Shown: piece after piece, positions 35,613 through 47,419 of the stretch
Numbering within the stretch: the stretch's first letter is position 1
Layout: the number at the start of each line of letters is the position of its first letter
DNA from: Nyssa sinensis
Lineage: Eukaryota; Streptophyta; Magnoliopsida; Cornales; Nyssaceae
Direction of reading: 5' to 3'
NCBI GenBank assembly: GCA_008638375.1
Contig: CM018046.1
Location: 44,601,706 to 44,665,705 of the forward strand
DNA length: 64,000 nt
Program-made: the position numbers and the translations under genes
Notes under the pieces: model-generated
The model's database searches: none
What the model saw: only the letters and a program-made list of their open reading frames with translations
What the model was told of the DNA's origin: nothing

Positions 35613-36156
35613 TTGAAAAAATTACTAAAAAGGAACTTCAAATAAAATTTTCTATCAAAAAATTCATGATTATTTTTTTAATTTAAAAGACCTAAATTAA
35701 AAATTTTTATTACAAAAAAGTCCAATAGTAAACTTTTATCTTAATACCGTTAAATTTTTTTACTGACTAGATTAAAATAACCTTCAAAATATATTTTAAA
35801 AATACTAAATAATTCATTTCTTCAATCCGAAAAATAAAAAATAACATAACAATTTTTTTATTTATCTACAAGGCTTAAAAAATAAATTTTCACTTCATGA
35901 AATGTTATGAATTTTTTTTATTGAAAAATTTATTTTTTTATACTTTTTAGTATTTTTTTTCTAAAATATATTTTGAAGGTTATTTTAATCGTATCAGTAC
36001 TATTTTTTAACGGTATTAAAATAAAAATTTATCGTTAAATTTTTTCGTAATAAAAGTTTCTTATTTGAGTCTTTTAGATATGAAAAATTAATCATAAACT
36101 TTTTAGATTAAAAAATTTATTTTAGAAACTCTTTTTTGTAATTTTTTCTTTTTTCA
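35613..36156. repeat. Long inverted repeat (foldback), arms about 200 bp
   Basis: The arm 35613-35812 is the imperfect reverse complement of 35943-36156, with a spacer of about 130 bp. Matching pieces include AATACCGTTAAA against TTTAACGGTATT, and ACCTTCAAAATATATTTTA against TAAAATATATTTTGAAGGT. The arms appear roughly 75-80% complementary by eye. It is non-coding and very AT-rich, about 0.5 kb upstream of the first kinase gene. It may be a foldback or MITE-type element; a transcript through it would form a long hairpin. Confidence 0.8.
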
Positions 36157-36538
36157 TTTATAATTTTAAAATATTTTCAAATATAACTCTTTAAATAATA
36201 CTTCTTCCTCCATGGTCCATTAATGGGGATTCATTAAATATGTTTGTTTCTATCTTCTGCACTTTGTAGCGAGTGTCGGGTGAGGTGCATATCATCGGAC
36301 AAAGCTTTTGGTCGGTAAGCTAAGTTTGAACTTTGATACCATCCTGTAGTTATCTGATTGTTTTATTGAAGAATTGTTAATATCGTTCCTAATTCATATC
36401 CTTGTGTTTGTGATTATATAGTTAAGTACTGTAGTTTTTAATTCAACCACATCCTTCAATATATTAATCCGTCCATATCATTTTTGAAGAAGATGTTGTC
36501 GTCGATGACTCCGTCCCTCCCCTGCAACTTTGTTGGGT

Positions 36539-36556
36539 GGGGGGGGGGGGGGGGGG
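36539..36556. repeat. G18 homopolymer
   Basis: A run of 18 G about 130 bp before the kinase start codon. Other long G runs are at 22030-22050 (21), 49392-49417 (26) and 50009-50026 (18); a C17 run is at 8951-8967. Confidence 0.9.
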
Positions 36557-36659
36557 ACGGCATATAGTAAATAGGGAAGGATCAAAGAATAATACTGTCA
36601 TTACACAACGTAAATAAGTGTGTATAATAACTATATATAGACACATATATAGGCTTCAT

Positions 36660-36686
36660 TCTCCGAGAGAGAGAGAGAGAGAGAGA
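36660..36686 (+). promoter_or_regulatory. GA-repeat leader directly before the kinase start codon
   Basis: About ten GA units end at the ATG at 36687. TATA-like TATATATAG sequences lie at 36632-36655, so this is the 5' leader. In the second gene the run is broken up (GAGACAGAGAGA). The in-frame ATG at 36618 would read the GA repeat as Arg-Glu repeats and is not kept in copy 2, so I start the protein at 36687. Confidence 0.6.
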
Positions 36687-37838
36687 ATGGTTAAGGAATT
36701 GATGCTTGAGTTGATCTTGTTAGCTATATTAGTAATTACGAAAGCAATAGGAGTAGTAGCAGCATCTATGGCGAAGCCTGGTTGTCCAGAGATATGTGGA
36801 AATGTGATGATTCCATATCCATTTGGAATAGGAGGCAATTGTTATGCCGATGAGGTGTTTGCAATAAGTTGCAACGAGTCTTTCAACCCGCCAAAACCAT
36901 TCATAGAAAGCATCAATCTGGAGGTGCTCCACATTTCCTTACAGGGGAATGTTAGTGTCAACAATCCAATAACCACTTTCAATTGTCCAAACAGGAAAAG
37001 TGGTGGAGTGGTGAATTTGGAAGACACCCCTTTCTCTTTCTCAGATGAATACAATGTGTTCACAGCCTTGGGTTGCAACAACATTGCCTTAATCATTGAT
37101 CAGGGAGCAACAATTGTTAGTGGGTGCGTCTCAATTTGCAATAACGATACTGCATCAATGTATTATAACGGCAGTTGCCATGGCATCAACTGTTGCCGGA
37201 CCTCAATCCCTTCATCTCTCAACTACCTTAATACATCTTTCCGAGACATCGTTGATCCTGTGAATGACCGTAACAAATGCAAGTACGCGTTCATGGTTGA
37301 TGCAGAGTGGTTTGACAGTGATGTGATGAGTTTAAACGATGTGCAAAAGCTGGAATACGTTCCTGCAGTGCTGGACTGGGGAACAAACGGGAGCACGGCT
37401 GATAGCTCCGTTGGCAGCTTATGCAGCTCTAATGCTTCCTGTTTGAATATAAGCTCAATTTATCATTGCAGTTGTAATGATGGCTATGATGGAAATCCAT
37501 ATCTGCCCCATGGATGTGAAGGTACCAATTCTTCTACTCAAATCAGTACTCTCATTATGGATATGGACAATTAAATGCATGCTAATATAGATATATACCT
37601 TTCTTTTATATATATATATATATTTGGTTTGATTTGATCATGCATTCACTTGTCAGATATAAATGAATGCCTGGATTCTAAGTTAAATAACTGCCAGAAG
37701 ATTTGTATCAATACACTGGGGAGCTATGAATGCTCTTGCCCCGATGGGTATTATTTATATCACAAGCATAAATGCTACAAACAGGACGACAGTGGCACCA
37801 GATCTCAGGTGGCAATTACAGGTATGCATGCATGCATG

Positions 37839-37875
<37 letters not shown>

Positions 37876-39862
37876 CGCACACACACACACAGAAGAGTAT
37901 CAGTGGTAGATCATCTAACCAACTCTAATCTAATGATCAGGAAACCCAACCCAACCCAACCCAACCAATCTTTTCTTGAAGACTTTCAATTACTTGTTTA
38001 ATTTGTTGTTTTCTAAATCAAACGTTCAAATGCCAGAACTTGATTCCCTGTCAAATACCCATATTTACTACCAGCTTTGAACTCCAACTCTGTTTGGCCT
38101 TTCTTATTTAGGTGACATTGGCAATGAACCCCATCCTTGTTGCAAAATGAAATTTCAGAAACAGACATCAGTTAAGGACAAAGTTAGAAAGTAAGTAGAG
38201 TTTGGAAAGGTTGAAATCAACCTCCAAAACTGGGAAATATTGCCCTGTTTTACTATATACTTTTGCATCCCCAAAATGCAACCCCAGTTATAGAACTAAA
38301 TGTTGTGTTCATGCAACGAGCCTGAACACAACCTTTATATTTCCAACTAATTGACACCATACATATAACGATCCCGTAGGAAACTAAGGATGAGTTTGCC
38401 TGCACTAAAAGACTTCGTTTTAATAAGTAATTCACCAATTTTACCTGCAATGCGGTGAGGATTAATTAGTCCTGTAAGAGCTAAGACCACCATTCTGGAC
38501 AATAAACTCACAAAAATCTAGCCATTTTCAATTTAGAACTTGTCTTAACCGGTGTAAATTAGATATGATCCCAGAGAATAGCAAGAAATTAATACTGATA
38601 TTTTCTGCAATTCCTGCATCACATCATACCACACGTTTGCATGGGGAAATAACCATTTTATTATTTCCTTGAGTTATGCAGGTATTGTATTCACATATCT
38701 TGTAATAGCGATTCTGTTATTGGGTACATGGTGGTTGTGGAAAATAGTGAAAAGAAGGAAGAAAACAAAGCTCAAAGAAAAATTGTTTAAGCGAAATGGT
38801 GGTTTGCTATTGCAGCAACAATTGTCTTCTTCAAGTGAAGGCAATGTTGAGAAAACAAAAGTGTTCACTTCAAAAGAATTGGAAAAGGCCACTGATCACT
38901 ATAATGTGAATAGAATACTTGGTCAAGGAGGCCAAGGTACAGTCTACAAAGGAATGTTGACAGATGGAAGAATTGTAGCAGTTAAAAAATCAAAGATACA
39001 GGACAAAGGAAAACTCCAACACTTCATTAACGAGGTCGTCATTTTATCACAAATTAACCATAGAAATGTGGTTAAATTGCTTGGATGTTGTTTAGAGACA
39101 GAGGTTCCTCTTCTTGTTTATGAATTCATTCCTAATGGAACCCTTTCCCAACATATCCATGACCAAAACGATGAGTTCCCACTTTCTTGGGATATGCGCT
39201 TGCAGATTGGTACAGAAGTTGCAGGAGCTCTTTCTTATTTACACTCAGCAGCTTCTCTACCCATTTATCATCGGGACGTCAAATCCACAAACATACTACT
39301 TGATGATAAATACAGAGCAAAAGTTGCAGACTTTGGGACTTCAAGATCAATTAATATTGATCAAACTCACTTAACCACCCGAGTATTGGGTACCTTTGGA
39401 TACTTAGATCCGGAGTACTTTCGATCAAGCCAGTTCACAGAAAAGAGTGATGTATATAGCTTTGGGGTAGTTCTTGTTGAGCTCTTGACAGGAGAAAAAG
39501 TGATCTCATCAACCAGGTGTGAAGAAGAAAGAAGTTTAGTAACATATTTCATATCAACAATGAAGAATAATTGTTTATATGATATTCTTGACACTCGAGT
39601 TATGGAAGAGGGTGTGAAAGAAGAGATGATGGCAGTGGCTAACCTTGCAAAAAGATGCTTGAACTTGAATGGAAGAAAAAGGCCAACAATGAAAGAAGTT
39701 GCAATGGAGTTGGAAGGGATTAGAACATCACATGGAGCAACTATTTCTCAACAAAACTATGAAGAGATTGAATGTAGTAGTGTTGCTGAACAAGTTGAGC
39801 CTTGGGATGTTGATGTTGATCTTGCTTCTACTTCAACAAGTTCATGTTCAGATCATATATAG
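36687..39862 (+). CDS. Wall-associated receptor kinase, copy 1 (three exons)
   Basis: A plasma-membrane receptor kinase of the WAK family, which binds pectin fragments in the wall and signals inward. Exons are 36687-37521, 37657-37821 and 38682-39862, all GT-AG with phase 1 junctions, making 726 aa. A signal peptide covers residues 1 to about 28. A cysteine-rich galacturonan-binding domain starts at about 30 ([20 protein letters not shown]). A calcium-binding EGF domain at about 279-320 starts [14 protein letters not shown]. The membrane segment is at about 335-354, followed by a KRRKKTK stop-transfer stretch. In the kinase, the glycine loop [11 protein letters not shown] begins at 414, ATP-binding Lys is 435, HRDVKSTN has Asp532 and DFG starts at 550. 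All catalytic residues are present and it is an RD kinase. The exon plan of one large extracellular exon, one EGF exon and one kinase exon is the family norm. Confidence 0.95.
37839..37890. repeat. (CT)n and (AC)n microsatellites in kinase intron 2
   Basis: A CT run (about 15 units) is followed by an AC run, right after the donor site of the second intron. The same position in copy 2 (42225-42266) has shorter, interrupted runs. Confidence 0.85.
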
Positions 39863-40330
39863 TTTATGATATTTTCATTGGATACCCAATTTACATTGTT
39901 TCATGATGGAAAAGTAGACGTTATTCATTTTCATACAATACATTGCATCTTGTTCTTGTACGAGAGTTAGAAGAGTAAGAGCTGGATGTAAAGACAAAGG
40001 AAATAAACAATTTGTTAGTCCGTTAATGAAATCTTATCTTGTTTGTGGCAAAAAAAGGATTAATCACATGTATGTTACTTAGAAGGGACAACGGCACCTC
40101 TTTGCCTCCTCCACTCAATAATTTGTTGTTTGCTTCAGCCCTCACCTTGTTTTTCGCGTCTGTTGGTCCTTGAGATTACCGTCTTTTCAAATTTTTACAT
40201 CTTTTTGTCGTTGCTATATTGAATTAGTACAAAACATTTATAAGAGCATGTTAAAAGTTGCTGTTAAGTTATGAATCCATATTAGTATTTTCTTGCTATT
40301 TTTGCATTATGGGATTTTAAGCTCCTCGAA

Positions 40331-40884
40331 ACAATAATAATTATATTTTTTACCCTCTAAATATAAATTTTTTCTCACCTTAACCTTATTTGAATATTAA
40401 TTAAATCTCTTCAGTGAAAATTTATCAATTTTTTAGAGTTTTTTTTTTGTTGTATATTCTAAAGTTAATTAAGTATCTCTTTCTTTGATTAGACAACTTA
40501 GACTTCTTGTTTAATTTTAAGTGACTTTATTTCATTAATTTTTAGTTTTTTTTTTATCAAAAATATTATTAATGAATATTAAGTTTTATACGTTCTTTTT
40601 TTCAAAGTCTCAGGTTTACTCCTATAAAAAAATTTATACTTATTTTATTTTTAAATTTTTAATTAAATATTTTCTTAACAAAGTTTACATCTCTCGAATG
40701 AATTCTTAGCTAGGTCATGTGTGAAGAAATGAATTACAAGATGAGACAATTAAGATGAGACATCCATCTTTATTCAAAAAAAAAGAAAAAAAATTATGTA
40801 TCTGTCAATATGAATCTGTCAATATCAAGGATAGGCTTCCTAATCTATATGAATCTGTCAATATCAATAATAGTCGAGACAGTT
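40331..40884. other. Spacer between the two kinase duplications
   Basis: AT-rich non-coding DNA not shared by the two units. Short repeats of GAATCTGTCAATAT occur at 40803, 40812 and 40850. No gene. Confidence 0.5.
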
Positions 40885-42436
40885 TTGAAGATGTTGTCGA
40901 TGAATCCGTCCCTTCCAACTTTGATTGACATTTCCAACTTCTGAATCAACATAGTAAATAGGGAAGGCTCAAAGAATAAAACTCTTTATTATACAACATA
41001 ACTAAGTGTGTATAATAAATAAATATATATATATATATAGAGACACATAAATAGGCTTCATTCTCCAAGAAAAAAAAAGAGACAGAGAGAATGGTTAAGG
41101 AATTGATGCTTGAGATGATATTGTTAGCTATAGTAGTAATTACGCAAGCAGTATCTACGGCAAGGCCAGGTTGTCCAGAGATGTGTGGAAATGTGATGAT
41201 TCCATATCCATTTGGAATAGGAGGCAATTGTTATGCCGATGAGGTGTTTGCAATAAGTTGCAAGCGAGTCTTTCAACCCGCCAAAACCATTCATAGAAAG
41301 CATCAATCTGGAGGTGCTCCATTTTTCATTACATGGGAGTGTTAGTGTCAACAATCCAGTAACCAGTTTCAATTGTCCTCATAACAGGAAAAGTGGTGGA
41401 GTGGTGAATTTGGGAGAGACCCCTTTTTCTTTCTCAAAGGAATACAATGTGTTCACAGCAATGGGTTGCAACAGCATTGCCTTAATCATGGATCAGCAAG
41501 CTAAAATTGTTAGTGGGTGCGTCTCAATTTGCAATAATAATAACATTATTGCACCAACATATGAGGCCAGTTGCTATGGCATCAACTGTTGCCAGACCAC
41601 ATTCCCTCCAAATCTCAAGTACCTTGATACATCTCTCCAAGTCATCGATCCTATAAATTACCATAACGAATGCAAGTATGCGTTCATGGTTGATGCAGAC
41701 TGGTTTGACAGTGAAGCGATGAGTTCCCATGCTGTGCAAAATCTGGAATACGTTCCTGCAGTTCTGGACTGGAGAACAGACGGGAGCTGTAATTCATTTG
41801 AAATGTCTAGTTCGAGAGCCGATGATAGCTCCGTCAGCAGCTTATGCAGCTCTAATGCTTCATGTTTGAATAAAAGCTCAATTTATTATCAATGTCGTTG
41901 TGATGATGGCTATGATGGAAATCCATATCTGCCCCATGGATGTGAAGGTACCAATTAATACGTACATATATATATATATATATATATAAATAGCTTTCTT
42001 ATATATTTTTGGTTTGATTTGATAATTCAATGACTTGTCAGATATAAATGAATGCCTGGATTCTAAGTTAAATAAGTGCCAGAATATTTGTACCAATACA
42101 CCGGGGAGCTACAAATGCTCTTGCCCCTCTGGCTATTTTTTATATAATGAGCATAAATGCGCCAAAGGGTATGACATGAATGGCAACAAAGCTTTGGTCA
42201 CTACTACAGGTATGCATGCTGCTCCTCTCTCTCACACTCTCTCTCTCTCTCTCACACAAACACACAAGTGTCAATTAATAAGAGACTATTTCAAAACATG
42301 CACCGAGACAAAGGTCGATAATCTAACCACCTCTAATTTAATGATCAGGAAACCCAACCCAACCCAACCCATCTTTTCTTGAAGACTTCCAATTACTTGT
42401 AGAAATGAAGATTTCCAATTACTTGTTTAATTTGTT

Positions 42437-42897
42437 GTTGTTAGTTTTTGGGTTTTGGATCAACCCATATGTGAATAAGATCCGCCCACTAAAAAATGGG
42501 TCTTGACTTATTTAAATAACTGATAGAATAAGTTCTTATCCTATTTTAAATACGTCTTTATCATGTGTTGATAAAGATCAGTATTTGAATTCTAACAAAA
42601 TTTTATATGTATCTAAAATAAATACGCATATACGTGATCTACGTAATGTGATTGTGAAATATAGTATACTTTCTCTCTCTAGTCTTTCCTCTCTGGTAAG
42701 TTTGGAACATGAAGATTGAAGGGGTGACTCTAAGTCACCAACCCTGTGTAACTTCGCGAAATTTGGAGACATAGACGGAAGCCAGAATTTAACGTTTAGC
42801 TAGTAACAACAAACAATATACAATTTATAGGTATCTTCTACAGTCAAGTATGACTCAACCCATATACATGCTATATATATGCATTGAGTGTTTACAG
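42437..42897. mobile_element. About 460-bp insertion in kinase copy 2, solo-LTR-like
   Basis: Comparing intron 2 of the two genes, copy 1 runs AATTTGTTGT directly into TTTCTAAATC, while copy 2 has about 460 bp in between. The extra DNA starts TGTTAGTTTTTGGG and ends GTGTTTACA, that is TG...CA, and is flanked by gttgt and gttgc, a 4-5 bp repeat. This is what a solo LTR leaves. No internal TATA or primer site was confirmed. Confidence 0.5.
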
Positions 42898-42924
42898 TTG
42901 CTTTCTAAATCACTGGTTCAATGC

Positions 42925-43326
42925 CAGAACTTGATTTCCTGTCAAATACTGCCATCTTTGAACTCCAACCACTTCCTACACTCAATTTCCATGTCACTTT
43001 CTTCTCCAAAATTTGAGCTTTGGGAAGCCTGGAATTCCTGTAGTTGGGCTTCATTGGACAGGGAAAGAATCCAAATTAGCCAATATGTTCCAAAAATCAT
43101 CATCAGATTCCAAGGGATCTCCAATTCCACCCACTTCATCTGACATACATACATCCTGTTTATTCACTTCATCAAACAGTGAACTGACTCTTTCTGTCCT
43201 TTCTGATTTAGGCGGCATGCAAGCAATGAACCCCATCCTCATTGCAAAATGAAATTGCAACGGGATTACGCGGTGAGGATTAATTAATCCTGAGTTAAGA
43301 CCACCGTTCTGGGACAATAAACTCAC
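42925..43326 (-). pseudogene. Gene-fragment relic in kinase intron, possibly R2R3-MYB C-terminus
   Basis: On the minus strand two overlapping frames read like one acidic protein tail broken by a 1-bp shift: one with DEVGGIGDPLESDDDFWNIL then ANLDSF, the next with SNEAQLQEFQASQSSNFGEE then CRKWLEF. The DDxFW...LxSF pattern followed by a KWLEF end reminds me of C-termini of some R2R3-MYB factors. No MYB DNA-binding repeat is present. Copy 1 of the kinase intron keeps only the edges of this relic (about 38030-38150), so it predates the duplication and was partly deleted there. Confidence 0.35.
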
Positions 43327-44969
43327 AAAAATCTAGCCTTTTTCAAATTAGAACTTGTCTTAACAGGTGTAAATAAGATATGATCCCATAGAATAGTAAG
43401 AAATTTATACTGGTATTTTCTGCAATTCAAGCATCACATGTTTGGGGAAATAACCATTTTATTATTTCCTCGAGATATACAGGTATTGTATTCACAGATC
43501 TTGTGATACTGATTCTGTTATTGGGTACATGGTGGATGTGGCAAATAGTGAAAAGAAGAAAGAAAACTAAGCTCAAGGAAAAATTGTTTAAGCGAAATGG
43601 TGGTTTGCTATTGCAGCAACAACTGTCTTCTTCAAGTAAAGGTACTGTTGAGAAAACAAAAGTGTTCACTTCAAGAGAATTGGAACAGGCCACTGATCAC
43701 TATAATGTGAGTAGAATACTCGGTCAAGGAGGCCAAGGAACAGTCTACAAAGGAATGTTGACAGATGGAAGAATTGTAGCAGTTAAAAAATCAATGATAC
43801 GGGATAACGGAGGACTCGAACACTTCATTAACGAGGTTGTCATTTTATCACAAATTAACCATAGAAATGTGGTTAAGCTGCTTGGATGTTGTTTAGAGAC
43901 AGAGGTTCCTCTTCTTGTTTATGAATTCATTCCTAATGGAACCCTTTCCCAACATCTCCATGACCCAAATGACGAGTTCCCACTTTCTTGGGATATGCGC
44001 TTGCGGATTGCTACAGAAGTTGCAGGAGCTCTTTCTTATTTACACTCAGCAGCTTCCCTACCCATATATCATCGGGACGTCAAATCCACAAACATACTAC
44101 TTGATGATAAATACAGAGCAAAAGTTGCAGACTTTGGGACTTCAAGATCAATTAATATTGATCAAACTCACTTAACCACTCGAGTACTGGGGACCTTTGG
44201 ATACTTGGATCCGGAGTACTTTAGATCAAGCCAGTTCACAGAAAAGAGTGATGTTTATAGCTTTGGGGTAGTTCTTGTTGAGCTCTTGACAGGAGAAAAA
44301 GTGATCTCATCAACCAGGTGTGAAGAAGAAAGAGGTTTGGCAACATATTTCATATCAACAATGAAGAATAATTGTTTATATGATATTCTTGACGCTCGAG
44401 TTAAGGAAGAGGGTGTGAAAGAAGAGATGACGGTAGTGGCTAACCTTGCAAAAAGATGCTTGGACTTGAATGGAAGAAAAAGACCAACAATGAAAGAAGT
44501 TGCAATGGAGTTGGAAGGGATTAGAACATCACATGGAGCAACTATATCTCAACAAAACTATGAAGAGATTGAATGTAGTAGTGTTGCTGAACAAGTTGAG
44601 CCTTGGGATGTTGATGTTGATCTTGCTTCTACTTCAACAAGTTCATGCTCAGATCATATATAGTTTATGATATTTTCATTGGATACCCAATTTACATTGT
44701 TTCATGATGGAAAAGTAGACATTATTTATTTTCATATAATACATTGCATCTTGTTCTTGTACGAGAGTTAGAAGAGTAAGAGCTGGATGTAAAGACAAGA
44801 GTAAATAAACAACTCGTTAATGAAATTTCATCTTGGAGGCACAATTTAAAGATATATAGTTATTCTCCTAGCTTCAACTCATATTTAGTGATAATTGTCC
44901 TTTCAAGTTTTGTCTCCATTTAAATATAATATGAGCTGCCTCCTAGGTATGAATAGGTCCGTTATTTAA

Positions 44970-44981
44970 GTTTTAATCCTC

Positions 44982-45017
<36 letters not shown>

Positions 45018-45191
45018 GTGGAAACATCTCAAAATTGATCACTCATAGTAAGAAGTTATAATTCGTGTTCTTCCTAACTATATTCTATATAGACTAAAGT
45101 TAACCCCAATATGCTATGCTTTGTTTGACCATAATCTTAAAAAGCTTCACCCTTATGTTTACTGAACTGATTTATGTATATAAAATATACC

Positions 45192-45230
<39 letters not shown>
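44970..45230. repeat. (AC)n, (AT)n microsatellites downstream of copy 2
   Basis: An AC run at about 44981-45004 followed by AT units, and a second (AT)n run at about 45196-45230. Non-coding spacer. Confidence 0.85.
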
Positions 45231-45234
<4 letters not shown>

Positions 45235-45985
45235 GCATCATAAAACAAAAAAATAAAATAAAATATGAACATGTAGTAGAGGAAGCACTAATATCTAATA
45301 TGAAAGTATCATATCTGAAACATGTGAACAACTCATACACTAATATTTAGTTGTGGCATAAGTAATAGATAGTGTTGGTTTAAGGATGATAATTGTTGAG
45401 TCGTATCAATTCTAAACCATTTTTGACATGGATTTTAATTTGAGTTTGGTGATACTATTTTTAAAAAAAGAAAAAGAAACAGAAAAAAAGAAAGAAAGAT
45501 AAAAGCCACTGAATGTATTATGGATTGATAAGTGACCATATAATACAAGTTGATGAATTTCCCATATTCTGGGTGTTGCTGCTTATATATATATATATAT
45601 ATATATAGAGAGGTATAATGGTTAACATATTCTTCATTTTGGACCCTTCTTCGTCATCCCATTTGGGATTAACACGGGGGATTCCAGATCGGGTATGAGT
45701 ATATGTAACTTAAGAGCGGACAAGACAAAGGCACCGCTTTGCCGTCTCCACTCAATAATATGTTGTTTGCTTCAGCACTCACCTTGTTTTTCACGTATCT
45801 ATTCAAATTTTTTATTTATTTTTGCTATGTTTAATTAGTACAAAACATTTACCCAGAGCATGTTAAAGTTGCTGTTAGGGTTTGAATCCATATTAGCATT
45901 TTCTTACTATTTATACATTATTATGAGATTTTAAGCACCTCAACACAATAATAATTACTTTTTCCATCTAATCAAACAATGCAGT

Positions 45986-46816
45986 TAGAGGTGACAAATG
46001 TTATCCAAACCCGTCAACCCGCCCTAACCTGCCCATGCCCACTATCAACCCGTCCATTTAGTTAGCGAGTCATAAACGGATTGGATAATAAAGAACCCGT
46101 CAATTTAACGAGTCAATACGGGTTGAATATGAGTGTTTAACGGGTTGAGAATAAAAAATGACAAAATAGTATAAATATATATATATTTATATTTATATCT
46201 CCACTTGAGAAAGAACAAAATACTAAAACATATACAATAAATTATAAAATAAATTAATATTTAGAGAATATAATTCAACATCACTATCTATATCTATATA
46301 AACAAAATAGAAACCAAAAACTTATAATTCAAAATAAGTTAAATTGGTTTTCGCTAGAAACTTTGAATACCATTTTTCTCCATAAACAATAATTGACATA
46401 TACAAACCACATCAAAGAGATACATGTACAACTATTTAAGTTGTTATTAATTTAACAATTTAATTCATGCTAGAAAAGAAAATGAACCTGTGAAAGAAAT
46501 CAATATAAATTTCAGTCAAATTAGATTTACTAATAGAGAAACAAAATTTTTTTTCAATGTGTATTCATAAAAATTTTAACAGAAAAATGTAGTAAATTTT
46601 GTCAGTCATATTACTTGATTGAAATGTAACAATCTTAAATAGTATTTTGTTTCTACAAAAAAAAGTTAAGTAACGGGTCAAATTCGAGTTGACCTGACCC
46701 ATTTATGACTTAACTCGTATTCGACCCGATCAATCTAGATCAAATACAAGTTCAACCTATTTATGACCCGACCCGTTTGTCCAAACCCACCCAACCAGCC
46801 CGTTTTGCCTTACCTA
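45986..46816. mobile_element. hAT-like non-autonomous element, younger copy
   Basis: An 831-bp element beginning TAGAGGTGACAAAT and ending TTTTGCCTTACCTA. It is flanked by an 8-bp near-exact target duplication, aatgcagt at 45978-45985 and aatgcagc at 46817-46824. Subterminal AACCCGTCAACCCGCC and GACCCGACCCG phrases match the older element at 4363-5299. The left direct repeat at 34415-34715 lacks it, which again marks it as an insertion. No coding capacity. Confidence 0.8.
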
Positions 46817-47419
46817 AATGCAGCCCATCTAGGTCCGATGGCCTACTGTTTTCTTTTTCTTTTACTTTTTTCTTCCGCAGCCAGTGTAGTTAAAATATTG
46901 TATAGCATAATTTTCTAATTGAAGTTTAAAAGAAGTTTGAGTTCAGTCACACAACTTAAAATTTTCTCAACTACTCTCCCCCCTTCTCGGGAGAAAAATC
47001 TCTCCTCAAACAATAAGCCCACAATAGAGAAAAAAGATCATGTTATATGATTTAACCGATACATTAACTTCTCCTTGATTATAAAATCCCTATCACATAC
47101 AACTGTAAAAATGCATTTTGGGAGATTAAATAAGGGGGAAAAGGAAGAAAAAAAAAAAGGCCCAAAATTCCCATGAGAGAGATGTGGGTATGGTATGATC
47201 AGCATCATAAATAACAAAGGTAAAAATCATTCAGAAGGTACTCACTCTTCTACCCATGATGGTAAAAGAAGCAATGGCAGGAGAAGCAGACCTGAAAAAT
47301 AAGATTAATTCTGTCATTTGAAGTTGCTCCCACTGCATGTACCCTAACTATTCTATCCGTGCCCACTCAAATTTTATATTTCTAAAGGCAGATATTCAGC
47401 ATTGGATTCTGTTCTTTGA
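46817..47419. other. Spacer and probable 3' untranslated region of HSP70
   Basis: 46887-46950 is the right member of the direct repeat around the kinase cluster. The part nearest 47419 is the likely 3' untranslated region of the HSP70 gene on the minus strand. No further gene. Confidence 0.4.

Larger units (their letters stand above)
41091..44663 (+). pseudogene. Wall-associated receptor kinase, copy 2, frameshifted in exon 1
   Basis: This is a tandem duplicate of the gene at 36687. Exons are 41091-41947, 42042-42209 and 43483-44663. At about 41264 one extra G (TGCAA-G-CGAGTC, against TGCAACGAGTC in copy 1) breaks the frame 58 codons in, and the broken frame stops at 41343-41345. Downstream the correct frame is open to the stop. 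Without that base the product would be 734 aa, with the same signal peptide, galacturonan-binding, EGF ([14 protein letters not shown]), membrane and kinase parts; glycine loop, Lys, HRD and DFG are all intact. The kinase exon looks about 95% identical to copy 1 and keeps its frame, so the lesion is recent or is a sequence error. Re-initiation could only make an N-terminally truncated protein. Confidence 0.9.
36480..45965 (+). repeat. Tandem segmental duplication carrying two kinase genes
   Basis: The block from about 36480 to 40330 (copy 1) corresponds to about 40885 to 45965 (copy 2). Both start in a GAAGATGTTGTCG phrase, run through the whole kinase gene and end after CTCAATAAT.TGTTGTTTGCTTCAG (40113 and 45750) and GGTTTGAATCC-like phrases. 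The copies are nearly identical in the kinase exon and its 3' flank but differ in intron 2 and intergenic DNA by several insertions or deletions. Confidence 0.85.

Noticed and set aside
36618..36686. Upstream in-frame start for kinase copy 1
   Set aside because: It would translate the GA microsatellite leader, and copy 2 does not keep that frame.
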